A stretch of 64,000 bases of DNA from Sphingomonas baiyangensis. Its GTDB lineage: Bacteria > Pseudomonadota > Alphaproteobacteria > Sphingomonadales > Sphingomonadaceae. Made by a program: the position numbers and the translations under genes. Where the stretch lies: NCBI RefSeq assembly GCF_005144715.1, contig NZ_SWKR01000001.1, positions 576,388 to 640,387 of the forward strand, written 5' to 3'. The notes under the pieces were generated by a model. That model saw nothing but the letters and a program-made list of their open reading frames with translations. It did no database searches and had not been told where the DNA came from. Each line of letters starts with the position of its first letter. The first letter of the stretch is position 1. Below, in pieces: positions 1-8,381 of the stretch.

Positions 1-158
<158 letters not shown>

Positions 159-161
159 GTT

Positions 162-1274
162 TCAGCGCCCCACCAGCGCATGGTCACGCAGGCCGCGCCA
201 TATGCGCAGCGCCTGCACGCTGTCGGCGACGTCGTGGACGCGCAGCAGTTGTGCGCCCGCCTCGGCGCCTCTCAGCGCCAGCGCGATCGAACCGCCCAGC
301 CGCTCGGCCGCGGGCGCCTCGTTCGACAAGGCGCCGATGATGCGCTTGCGGCTGGCCCCCAGCAGGATCGGGCAGCCAAGGCCGTGCAGCATCGCCAGTC
401 CGTTGAGCAGCGCCAAATTGTGCCCCAGCGCCTTGCCGAAGCCGATACCCGGATCGACGACGATGTTCGCGCGATCGACACCGGCGGCGACCACTGCCTC
501 GATCCGCGCCTCGAGCCAGTCGAACACCTCGACCAGCGCGTCGTCATAGCGCGCATCGCCATCGGCGCCCTTCTTCGGATCGGGCGAGTGCATCAGCACT
601 ACCGGGCAGCCCGCCTTCGCCACCACCTCGGCGGCGCGGTCGTCCCAGGCGAGCGCCGCCACGTCGTTGACGACGTGCGCGCCCGCCGCCAGCGCGGCTT
701 CCATGACGCTGGCCTTGCGCGTGTCGATCGCGACGGGAACGCCGCTCGCCGCCAGCCGCTCGATCACCGGCACGACGCGCTTCGCTTCCTCGCCTTCCCA
801 CACCAGCGGCGCGCCGGGGCGCGTCGATTCGCCGCCGACATCGATGATCGCGGCGCCCTTCTCGGCCATCGCGACGCCTGCCGCGGCAGCGGCGGCGGGA
901 TCGCCATGATGCGTGCCGCCATCGGAAAAGCTGTCGGGCGTCACGTTGAGAATGCCCATCACCAGCGGCTGGTCGAGCCGCAGCACGCGCTCGCCCGCGC
1001 GGATCGGCGGACGCGGCGCGGCGATGCGATTCTCAAGCAGGCGCAAGCGATCGGCCTGCGCGGCGGGCAGTCGCTCGATCAGCCCGGGCAGATCGGCGAC
1101 CCCGATCGTGCGCTGCGCCACGCGCGCGCCGGCATCGACCGCGATCAGCTCATAGCCCGCGAACCACTGCATTCCGCCCGCCAGCCGCGTGACCTCGCCA
1201 TCGCGGCCGATCGGCGTGTCGACGAAATGGAAAGGGCGCAGATATAGGCGCGCGGAGGCGGGAACGGCGATCAT
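162..1274 (-). CDS. folP: Dihydropteroate synthase
   Basis: Joins 6-hydroxymethyl-7,8-dihydropterin diphosphate to p-aminobenzoate in cytoplasmic folate synthesis; it is the sulfonamide target. Family motifs are all visible: MGILNVTPDSFSDGG near residue 106, IDVGGESTRPGA near 144, NDVAAL, LMHSPDP, DPGIGFGKALGHN near 273 and LLGASRKRIIG near 305. At 370 residues it is about 90 longer than typical DHPS; the extra N-terminal part (roughly residues 1-95) precedes the TIM barrel, has no motif I recognise and is in frame with the only well-placed ATG. It is divergent from a GNAT gene across 44 bases. Identification is firm; the role of the extension is unknown. Confidence 0.95.
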   Translation of the reverse strand: MIAVPASARLYLRPFHFVDTPIGRDGEVTRLAGGMQWFAGYELIAVDAGARVAQRTIGVADLPGLIERLPAAQADRLRLLENRIAAPRPPIRAGERVLRLDQPLVMGILNVTPDSFSDGGTHHGDPAAAAAAGVAMAEKGAAIIDVGGESTRPGAPLVWEGEEAKRVVPVIERLAASGVPVAIDTRKASVMEAALAAGAHVVNDVAALAWDDRAAEVVAKAGCPVVLMHSPDPKKGADGDARYDDALVEVFDWLEARIEAVVAAGVDRANIVVDPGIGFGKALGHNLALLNGLAMLHGLGCPILLGASRKRIIGALSNEAPAAERLGGSIALALRGAEAGAQLLRVHDVADSVQALRIWRGLRDHALVGR

Positions 1275-1318
1275 CCCCGCGCTGTACCGGCGCCGCGCGG
1301 CGTGCGAAAGAGCGCGCC

Positions 1319-1849
1319 ATGCCGCCCCGGTTCCGTGACGCCACGCCTGCCGATGTGCCCGCGCTGCACGCGCTCGTCGAGCGTGCGTATCGCGGAGAAG
1401 CGGCGCGCACCGGCTGGACGCACGAGGCCGATCTGCTCGGCGGCCAGCGCACCGATCCGGCGATGCTCGCAGCGCTGCTCGCCGATCCCCGCCATGCGAT
1501 GCCGCTCGCGTTCGATCCTGCCGGCGTGCTGCTGGGGTGTGTCAGCATCACGCAGCGTGCCGATCGCCTCGCCTATCTTGGAATGCTGACCGTCGATCCC
1601 GCGCGACAGGCGGCCGGCCTCGGTCGCGCGCTGCTGGCCGAAGGCGAGCGCGTCGCCGCCACGCGCTTCGGCGCGACGCGCATTGAGATGACGGTGATCG
1701 TCCAGCGCCCCGAGCTGATCGCCTGGTACGAGCGCCGCGGCTATTGCCTGACGGGCGAAACGCGCCCCTTCCCGCACGGTGACGCGCGCTTCGGTGTGCC
1801 GGTGCGGCCCGATCTGGCGTTCGTGGTGCTCGACAAGCTGCTCGGCTGA
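1319..1849 (+). CDS. GNAT-family N-acetyltransferase
   Basis: A 176-residue single-domain GNAT protein. Motif A with the acetyl-CoA pyrophosphate loop is seen as MLTVDPARQAAGLGRALLAEGE (quoted in part: R-Q-A-A-G-L-G) around residues 88-110, and the later WYERRGY motif near residue 138 is the standard motif B segment. The N-terminal FRDATPADVPALHALVERAY is typical of the fold. Acceptor substrate cannot be deduced. The gene ends 4 bases before the convergent methyltransferase stop, and starts 44 bases from divergent folP. Confidence 0.85.
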   Translation: MPPRFRDATPADVPALHALVERAYRGEAARTGWTHEADLLGGQRTDPAMLAALLADPRHAMPLAFDPAGVLLGCVSITQRADRLAYLGMLTVDPARQAAGLGRALLAEGERVAATRFGATRIEMTVIVQRPELIAWYERRGYCLTGETRPFPHGDARFGVPVRPDLAFVVLDKLLG

Positions 1850-1853
1850 CGCC

Positions 1854-2591
1854 TCAGCGCTCGGCGCGCCAGCCGCCGGCATCGCCCGGTGCCGGCTCGA
1901 TCGTGCGGTCGCCGACCAGGCCTTCGAAGCGGCGTCCGTTCGCCGTGAACGTGATGCGATCGCCGCGCAGCATGGCGTCGGTCAGGATCGCGGCGTCGAG
2001 CGTGCCCGAAATCCGCTGATAGCGCTGTTCGATCGTCAGCGTCGCGGCGCCCCCGCCGGGCAGCGCCATGCGCCATTGGCCCCCCGCGACGGCGGGCACG
2101 ATCCAAAGATAGACGCGGCGTTCGTCGACGCGCGTGAAGCCGTCATGCGTCCAGTCGCCCATGTCGAAGGCGTGCGCCACCACGCGGCTGCCGGGACGCA
2201 TCTCGTTGAGGATGCGCGGGCGCAGTTTCAGGTTCATGTCGGGCATCAGGTACAAGGTCAGCACATCGGCGTCGCGCAGCCGCGTGTCGAACAGGTTCTC
2301 GCGGCGAAAGCGTACGCGCGGCGAAAGCTCGGCCTCGCGCGCCAGCCAGTTGGCGCGCGCGACCAGCCGCGAATCGATGTCGATGCCCAGCGCCTCGGCC
2401 CCGCGCTTGCCCGCCGCGATCGCGATGCGCCCGTCGCCCGAGCCGAGGTCGATCAGCAGATCGTCGGGGCCGACCTCGGCGATATCGAGCATCGCCTCGA
2501 CCACGGGTTCGGGCGACGGGACGAAGGGCGCGTCGCGCTCCTGCCCGAACGCGGACAGGAGCAGCGACAGCGAGACGAGCGCGGTAATCAT
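1854..2591 (-). CDS. Class I SAM-dependent methyltransferase with signal-like N-terminus
   Basis: A 245-residue protein. Residues 1-17 (MITALVSLSLLLSAFGQ) look like a cleavable export signal, followed by FVPSPEPVVEAMLDIAEVG and the SAM-binding motif I LLIDLGSGDGRIAIAAG near residues 44-60; the acidic motif II is IDIDSRLVARAN. Past about residue 150 a beta-rich tail (GQWRMALPGGGAATLTIEQRYQ onward) is unlike the methyltransferase core. Substrate is unknown. If truly exported the enzyme would lack SAM, so the N-terminus may instead be a membrane anchor or the start could be internal. Transcribed away from the palindrome at 2621-2718. Confidence 0.75.
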   Translation of the reverse strand: MITALVSLSLLLSAFGQERDAPFVPSPEPVVEAMLDIAEVGPDDLLIDLGSGDGRIAIAAGKRGAEALGIDIDSRLVARANWLAREAELSPRVRFRRENLFDTRLRDADVLTLYLMPDMNLKLRPRILNEMRPGSRVVAHAFDMGDWTHDGFTRVDERRVYLWIVPAVAGGQWRMALPGGGAATLTIEQRYQRISGTLDAAILTDAMLRGDRITFTANGRRFEGLVGDRTIEPAPGDAGGWRAER

Positions 2592-2620
2592 CGTCGCCGT
2601 CTAGCGCTATTTCGCGCTGC

Positions 2621-2718
2621 GCTGAAGCGGTGCCGGCCCGCTCCCCCACCCGGCCACCCACGAGAGTATCCTGTTGGGTGGCCGGGTGGGGGAGCGGGCC
2701 GGCACCGCGCTGTTCAGC
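2621..2718. repeat. Long intergenic inverted repeat (34-bp perfect arms)
   Basis: Arms 2627-2660 and 2675-2708 are perfect reverse complements over 34 bases, with a 14-base loop (2661-2674); an outer 6-bp pair (gctgaa 2621-2626 with ttcagc 2713-2718) extends the stem past a 4-base bulge. Arm sequence is C/G-rich (for example cccccacccggccaccca). It sits between the stop of the M3 peptidase gene and the start of the methyltransferase gene, both on the minus strand. There is no T-tract on either side, so it is not a classical terminator. It could be a REP-like palindromic element, an RNA-stabilising 3' hairpin or both. The arm is not seen elsewhere in this window. Confidence 0.9.
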
Positions 2719-2763
2719 TCTGCTAAACCAAAGACCGCGACGATGCGCCAGCTTGGCGCGCGC

Positions 2764-4896
2764 TCAATCGGTCGGGAAGCCGCGTACCTTGAGCAGCGCG
2801 TTGACGTCGGGGTCGCGCCCGCGGAACTGGCGATAGGCCTCGGCGCGATCGGTCTCGTTGCCCGTCGACAAGAGGATGTCGGCAAAGCGCTTCGCCGTCG
2901 CCTGATCCCACGGCCCGCCGGCTTCCTCGAACGCCGCCCAGGTATCGGCGTCCATCGTCTCGGACCACAGATAGCTGTAATAGCCCGCCGAATAGCTGTC
3001 CGACGAGAACAGGTGATTGAACTGCGGCAGGCGGTGCCGCATCACGATCTCGCGCGGCATGCCGATCTCGTCGAGCGCCGCCTTCTCGAACGCATCGGGA
3101 TCGACGATGCCGTCGGCCTTGGTGTGCAGCTTCATGTCGACGATCGCCGAGGAGAGATATTCGACCGTGGCAAAGCCCTGGTTGAAGGTCTGCGCGGCGA
3201 TCACCTTGTCGAGCAGCGCCTGCGGCATCGGCTGCTTCGTCTCGTAGTGCCGCGCGTACTTGTCGAGCACGTCGCGCGTCAGCAGCCAGTGCTCGTTCAC
3301 CTGGCTCGGATATTCGACGAAGTCGCGCGGCGTGCCGGCAAGCCCCGGATAGGTCACGTCCTGCAACAGCGAATGGATCGCGTGGCCAAATTCGTGGAAC
3401 AGCGTCTCGGCATCGTCGAGGCTGATGAGCACCGGCTCGCCGGGTGCGGCGGGCGCGAAATTGTTGTTGTTCGAGGAAAGCGGCGTCTGCGCCGGCGCCA
3501 GATCGCGCTGCGAGCGATAGGTCGTCGCCCATGCGCCCGAACGCTTGCCCGTCCGCGCGAAATCGTCGCGATAGAACAGGCCTACATACTGGCCCTCGCG
3601 GTCGGTGACTTCGTACACGCGTACACGCGGCTCGAATACGGGGACCTTGCCCGTGATTTCCTTGAAATTGAGGCCGTAGAGCCGGTTGGCGGCGTAGTAG
3701 GACGCCTCGATGATGTTATCGAGCGCGAAATAGGGCTTCAGCTCGGCCTGATCGAGGTCGTAGCGCGCCTTGCGCACCTTCTCCTGATAGAAGCGATAGT
3801 CCCACGGCTCGATCGTGATCGCCTGACCTTCCTTGGCGGCGATCGCCGTCATGTCGGCGACTTCCTGTTTCACGCGGCCGACCGCGGCGGGCCATACGCG
3901 CATCATCAGGTTCATCGCGGCATCGGGCGTCTTGGCCATCGTGTCCTGCATCCGCCAGTGCGCATGCGTCGGAAAGCCGAGCAGCCTTGCCCGCTCGGCG
4001 CGCAGCTTGACGATGTTGGCGATCGTCGCGTTGGTGTCGTTGGCGCCGCCATTGTCGCCGCGATTGACGAAGACGCGCCACACCTTCTCGCGCAGCGCGC
4101 GATCGGTGCCGAAGGTGAGTACCGGATCGACCGCCGAGCGCGTGTTGACGATCGCCCAGCCCGTCTGCCCGCGCTCCTTGGCGGCAGCCGCGGCGCCCGC
4201 CTTCACGCTGGCGGGCACGCCGGCGAGCTCGGCTTCGTTGGTGATGAGGATCGAAGTCGATTCGTCGGCGAGCAGCTTTTCGGAAAAGGTCGAGAACTCG
4301 CTGGCGAGCGCCTGGTTGAGCCGCGAGAGCTCGGCCTTCTGTTCGGCGTTCAGCTTCGCGCCCTGGCGCACGAAGCTGTCATAGGTGCGCTCGACCAGCC
4401 GGCGCTGCTGCGGATCGAGCCGCGCGCGATCGTTCCACACCGCCTCGATGCGCTGGAACAGCATCGGATCGAAGGTGATCTCGTCGTTCGCCGCGGCGAA
4501 CTTCGGCGACCATTCGCGGTCGAGCGCCTGATATTCCTTGTTGTTGTTGTTCGACGTCATCACGCCGAACACCGCGAACACGCGATTGAGCCGCTTGCCG
4601 GCATTCTGCATCGGCACGAAGATCGATTCGAACGTCGGCACCGAGCGCTTGCGCGTGATCGCCTGATATTCGGCGCGGCGCTCGGCCAGCGCGACCTCGA
4701 ATGCCTGCGGGAACAGCTCGGGGCGCACCTTGTCCCACGGCGGCACGCCGCCATAGGGGCCGGTCCATTCGGCGAGCAGCGGATTGGCGGCGATCGCGGC
4801 GGAATCGGCGGCGGCGGCGGGTGCCGGCGCGCTTTGGGCCAGCGCGGTCATCGGCACCAGCGAAAGCGACGTGGCGGCGAGCAGAAGCGTGCGCAA
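2764..4896 (-). CDS. dcp: M3-family peptidyl-dipeptidase (Dcp-like), exported
   Basis: A zinc metallopeptidase that removes dipeptides from peptide C-termini. The M3 catalytic helix appears as TLFHEFGHAIHSLLQD around residue 497 (HExxH form HEFGH), with the downstream region GTPRDFVEYPSQVNEHWL typical of the family. I start it at TTG 4896 because a good Shine-Dalgarno (GGAGAA) lies 6 bases upstream and the result, RTLLLAATSLSLVPMTALAQ, is a clean signal peptide; longer in-frame starts add an implausible arginine/serine-rich tail. The 710-residue length fits Dcp/oligopeptidase A. Likely periplasmic. It is divergent from a TonB receptor. Confidence 0.92.
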   Translation of the reverse strand: MRTLLLAATSLSLVPMTALAQSAPAPAAAADSAAIAANPLLAEWTGPYGGVPPWDKVRPELFPQAFEVALAERRAEYQAITRKRSVPTFESIFVPMQNAGKRLNRVFAVFGVMTSNNNNKEYQALDREWSPKFAAANDEITFDPMLFQRIEAVWNDRARLDPQQRRLVERTYDSFVRQGAKLNAEQKAELSRLNQALASEFSTFSEKLLADESTSILITNEAELAGVPASVKAGAAAAAKERGQTGWAIVNTRSAVDPVLTFGTDRALREKVWRVFVNRGDNGGANDTNATIANIVKLRAERARLLGFPTHAHWRMQDTMAKTPDAAMNLMMRVWPAAVGRVKQEVADMTAIAAKEGQAITIEPWDYRFYQEKVRKARYDLDQAELKPYFALDNIIEASYYAANRLYGLNFKEITGKVPVFEPRVRVYEVTDREGQYVGLFYRDDFARTGKRSGAWATTYRSQRDLAPAQTPLSSNNNNFAPAAPGEPVLISLDDAETLFHEFGHAIHSLLQDVTYPGLAGTPRDFVEYPSQVNEHWLLTRDVLDKYARHYETKQPMPQALLDKVIAAQTFNQGFATVEYLSSAIVDMKLHTKADGIVDPDAFEKAALDEIGMPREIVMRHRLPQFNHLFSSDSYSAGYYSYLWSETMDADTWAAFEEAGGPWDQATAKRFADILLSTGNETDRAEAYRQFRGRDPDVNALLKVRGFPTD

Positions 4897-5081
4897 GAAA
4901 CATTCTCCGTGAATTGCATGGGTCGAAGATAGCGATGGCAGCGCGCGAATGAACCCCCGCTGGCCGTTCCCGCGACCGGGGAACTGCGCGCTGCCCGACA
5001 AAGTTCTGCGACATTCACCGGCTAGGCCCGCCGTGCCGGCAGCCATGCCGGCGTGTGCCCCGCTTGCAGAACTGGACCCAG

Positions 5082-7862
5082 ATGCCCCGCTTTCCCCGCA
5101 CCGCAACTGCCTTGTGGCTCGTGCTGCTGCCCGGCGCCGCGCTCGCGCAGCAGGCTCCCCCCGAACCGCCGGAAGTGACGGGCGCCGAGGTCGATGCCGG
5201 CGAGACCGAGGCCGCCGACGAGATCGTCGTGACGGGTGCGCGCGAACGCGGTGCGGTGATCGGCGACGTGCCGCCCGAACAGCAGCTCTCGCCCGCCGAT
5301 ATCCGCGCCTATGGCGTCAGCTCGGTCGCCGAGCTGCTCGAGGAACTGAGCCCGCAGACGGGATCGGGGCGCGGGCGCGGCGGCGAGGCGCCGGTAGTGC
5401 TGCTCGAAGGACGGCGCATCGGCAGCTTCCGCGAAATCCGCGAACTGCCGACCGAAGCGATCCTGCGCGTCGATATCCTGCCCGAGGAAGTCGCGCTCAA
5501 ATATGGCTATAGCGCCAACCAGCGCGTGGTGAACTTCGTGCTGCGCCCGCGTTTCCGCGCGATCACCGTCGAGGTCGAGGGCAACGCGCCCACCGATGGC
5601 GGCACCGCGAGCGGCGAGGCCGAGGTCAATTATCTGCGCATCAACCGGCTCGGCCGCCTCAATGTCGAGCTCGAGGTCGAAGCGCAGAGCGCGCTCACCG
5701 AGGCCGAGCGCGATCTGGTACCCGACAGCGGCGGATCGCCGTTCGATCTGGCCGGCAACGTCGTGGCGGCGCGCGGCGCGGCCGAGATCGATCCCGCGCT
5801 GAGTGCGCTGGCGGGCACGCGCGTCACCGTCGCACCCGTCACCAGCGCCACGCCCGGCCTCGCCGATTTCGCTGCCGGCGCCAACATCGCCAACGTCACC
5901 GATGTCGGCGCTTTCCGCACGCTGCGCCCTTCGAGCCAGAGCGTGCGCGGCAATGCCGTGCTCGCGCGCACCATCTTCGGCGACGTCGCCGCCACCGCGA
6001 CTTTGGGCTTCGACTTCGGCGATTCGCGCGCGCTGCTCGGGCTGCCGGGCATCGACCTGTCGTTGCCGGCGACGAGCCCCTTCTCGCCCTTCGGCACCGA
6101 GGTGCGCGTGCTGCGTGCCATCGACGCGCTGGGGCCGCTGCTGCGCGAAACGCAGAGCCGCGAGGTCGAGGCCGCGATCAGCGCCAACGGCAATGCCGGC
6201 GACTGGCGCTGGACGCTGACGGGCAACTACACGCGCAACCAGACCGATACCGAGACCGATCGCAGCCTCGATCTGGCGACGTTGCAGGCCGGCGTCACGG
6301 CGGGCGGCGCCAATCCCTTCGGTGCCTTGCCGGCACTCGCGCTGCTTCCCGCCGATACCGCGCGCTCGGTCAGCAACGTCGCGCGCGTCGACGGCGTGGC
6401 GAACGGCGACCTGTTCGCGCTACCCGCCGGCGACGTTTCCACCAGCGTGCGGCTGGGACTGCGCAGCCAGAGCCTCGACAGCCGCTCGGTGCGCGCCGGC
6501 CTCGTCCAGACCGCCGATATCGGGCGGCGCAGCGCCAATGCGCAGGTCAATCTCGACCTGCCGATCACCAGCCGCCGCGCGGGCGTGCTCGATGCGATCG
6601 GCGACCTCTCGCTCAACGCCAATGCCGAAGTCGACCGGCTATCCGATTTCGGCACGCTCACGACGCTCGGCTACGGCCTCAACTGGTCGCCGATCCGCGC
6701 GCTCAGGCTGATCGCCTCGGTCAGCCACGAGGAAGGCGCGCCCAGCCCGCAGCAGGTCGGCAACCCCGTCATCCAGACCCCCAATGTGCGCGTGTTCGAT
6801 TTCGTCAACGGCGAGACGGTGGACGTGACGCTCGTCGAGGGCGGCAATCCGGGGCTGCGCGCCGACAATCGCGACGTGTTCAAGCTCGGCGCCAATCTGC
6901 GCCCCTTCGACGATATCGATCTCAGCCTGCGCGCCGACTATACCAGCAGCACGATCCGCGACCTCATCTCGGGCTTCCCCACCGCGACGGCCGAGATCGA
7001 GGCGGCGTTCCCCGATCGCTTCACGCGCGATCCCGCCGGGCGGCTGATCGAAATCGACAACCGCCCGGTCAATTTCGCGCGCAGCGAGCGGTCGCAGATC
7101 CGCTACGGCTTCAACCTGTCGCTGCCGATCACCGGCACGCTCCAGCGCCGCGCGCGCGAGGTCCGCGAAGCCGGCGGCGATCCGCGCGCGGTGTATCGCG
7201 AGGCCTATGGCCTGCCCGAACGCGGCAACCGGCGCCGCGAACAGCCGCCCGCCGAGGGAGCCGCGACGCCCGAGGGACAGGCACGCGCTGCCGAGACCGC
7301 AGAGGCCGAGCGGCCACGTCGGGGCCGCGGTGGTGGTGGGGGCTTCGGTCGCTTCGGCGGCGGTCGCGGCGGCGCGCAGGGCGGCGGGCGCTTCCAGTTC
7401 TCGGCCTTTCACACCGTCCGGCTGACCGAGACGATCCTGATCCGCGACGGTTTGCCCGAGCTCGATCTGCTCGATGGATCGGCGACCGGCAGCCGCGGCG
7501 GTCAGCCACGGCACGAGGTGCAGCTACGCACCGGCTTCACCAAGGACGGGTTCGGCGCACGCCTCAACGCCGATTGGCAGTCGGGCACGCGCGTCGATGG
7601 CGGCACGCCTGCCGAGACGCTCTTCTTCGACGATTTCGCGACGTTCGACCTGCGATTGTTCGCCAATCTGGGGCAGATGCCCGATCTGGTGCGCGACAAT
7701 CGCTGGCTGCGCGGCACGCGCGTCACGCTGGCGGTGAGCAACCTGTTCAACGCGCGCCTGGGCGTGCGCGACGCCGCCGGCGTGGTGCCGCTCGGCTACC
7801 AGCCCGCGCTGCTCGATCCCGTCGGGCGATCGGTGCGGGTCGAACTGCGCAAGCTGTTTTGA
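5082..7862 (+). CDS. TonB-dependent receptor with Gly/Arg-rich insert
   Basis: Outer-membrane receptor of about 926 residues. Signal peptide TALWLVLLPGAALAQ, then a TonB-box-like DEIVVTGARE and a short plug domain (SVAELLEELSPQ, VVLLEGRRIGSF, DILPEEVALKYGY, RVVNFVLR), then a beta-barrel ending in RSVRVELRKLF with the terminal Phe expected of a barrel. Residues about 690-775 form a loop rich in Arg, Glu, Pro and then Gly (GRGGGGGFGRFGGGRGG). The ATG at 5082 is preferred over GTG 5055 because it puts the signal peptide at the N-terminus. Substrate unknown; the plug is shorter than in siderophore receptors. Confidence 0.88.
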   Translation: MPRFPRTATALWLVLLPGAALAQQAPPEPPEVTGAEVDAGETEAADEIVVTGARERGAVIGDVPPEQQLSPADIRAYGVSSVAELLEELSPQTGSGRGRGGEAPVVLLEGRRIGSFREIRELPTEAILRVDILPEEVALKYGYSANQRVVNFVLRPRFRAITVEVEGNAPTDGGTASGEAEVNYLRINRLGRLNVELEVEAQSALTEAERDLVPDSGGSPFDLAGNVVAARGAAEIDPALSALAGTRVTVAPVTSATPGLADFAAGANIANVTDVGAFRTLRPSSQSVRGNAVLARTIFGDVAATATLGFDFGDSRALLGLPGIDLSLPATSPFSPFGTEVRVLRAIDALGPLLRETQSREVEAAISANGNAGDWRWTLTGNYTRNQTDTETDRSLDLATLQAGVTAGGANPFGALPALALLPADTARSVSNVARVDGVANGDLFALPAGDVSTSVRLGLRSQSLDSRSVRAGLVQTADIGRRSANAQVNLDLPITSRRAGVLDAIGDLSLNANAEVDRLSDFGTLTTLGYGLNWSPIRALRLIASVSHEEGAPSPQQVGNPVIQTPNVRVFDFVNGETVDVTLVEGGNPGLRADNRDVFKLGANLRPFDDIDLSLRADYTSSTIRDLISGFPTATAEIEAAFPDRFTRDPAGRLIEIDNRPVNFARSERSQIRYGFNLSLPITGTLQRRAREVREAGGDPRAVYREAYGLPERGNRRREQPPAEGAATPEGQARAAETAEAERPRRGRGGGGGFGRFGGGRGGAQGGGRFQFSAFHTVRLTETILIRDGLPELDLLDGSATGSRGGQPRHEVQLRTGFTKDGFGARLNADWQSGTRVDGGTPAETLFFDDFATFDLRLFANLGQMPDLVRDNRWLRGTRVTLAVSNLFNARLGVRDAAGVVPLGYQPALLDPVGRSVRVELRKLF

Positions 7863-7884
7863 CGGCGGGCGGTGCCGCGCGACC

Positions 7885-8379
7885 TCAGCGCTCGACCACC
7901 TGCCCGCGCATCGGCGCGAGCTTCGAGAGGAAGCGGTTCTGCGCGGCGAAGCTCACGCCTTCGGCAGCCATCGCGAACTGGAGGTTCTCGACGATCCGGT
8001 TCATGTCGGCCTGCTGCACGCCCATGTCCTTGTGCGCGTTGCGCATGTCGCGCCCCGAATAGTCGCAGCCGGCGTTGAGGATGAAGCAGAACTGCTCGAA
8101 GATCGTGCGCCGTAGCCGCACCTGATCGTGGTTGGCGAAGATCTCGCCGATCACCGGGTCGGCGAAATTGCGGTTCACGAAGGTATCGACGATGCGGCGG
8201 ATGCCAGCCTGCCCGCCGAACGCCTTCGCCATCCCGTCCCCTGCGAACGCGCGCGCGCCGGCATTGGCGTTCGACGGCGCATAGGCGGCCACCGGCTCCT
8301 CGCCCGGCATCGCGTGCGGCGCGGGTGCCGCATCGGCGGGCACGGTCTGCAATGCCATCAGTAGCGCGATCGAAAACAT
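7885..8379 (-). CDS. Group 1 truncated haemoglobin, probably exported
   Basis: A 164-residue protein whose residues about 50-164 match the 2-on-2 globin fold: GIRRIVDTFVNR (helix B), FADPVIGEIF, LRRTIFEQFCFILNAG, YSGRDMRNAHKDMGV (His116 is the predicted proximal haem ligand) and FLSKLAPMRGQVVE. The N-terminus MFSIALLMALQTVPADAAPA looks like a signal peptide, so it may act in the periplasm. The Tyr usual at the B10 distal position in group 1 globins (in an F-Y pair) is Val68 here. It starts 2 bases after the DUF3034 gene stop, so the two are almost certainly co-transcribed. Ligand (O2, NO, electrons) is not deducible. Confidence 0.85.
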   Translation of the reverse strand: MFSIALLMALQTVPADAAPAPHAMPGEEPVAAYAPSNANAGARAFAGDGMAKAFGGQAGIRRIVDTFVNRNFADPVIGEIFANHDQVRLRRTIFEQFCFILNAGCDYSGRDMRNAHKDMGVQQADMNRIVENLQFAMAAEGVSFAAQNRFLSKLAPMRGQVVER

Positions 8380-8381
8380 CG

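Noticed and set aside
2630..2885. Two nearly identical short peptides read on opposite strands around 2.65 kb
   Set aside because: They are a by-product of the long palindrome, not a duplicated gene.
2674..4932. Open frame of 752 codons on the + strand
   Set aside because: It lies antisense to the M3 peptidase, has an Arg/Leu/His-rich composition typical of a GC-rich shadow frame and shows no domain.
4897..5106. Longer N-terminus for the M3 peptidase (780 residues)
   Set aside because: The extra residues are Ser/Gly/Arg-rich and precede a clean signal peptide; TTG 4896 has a good ribosome site.
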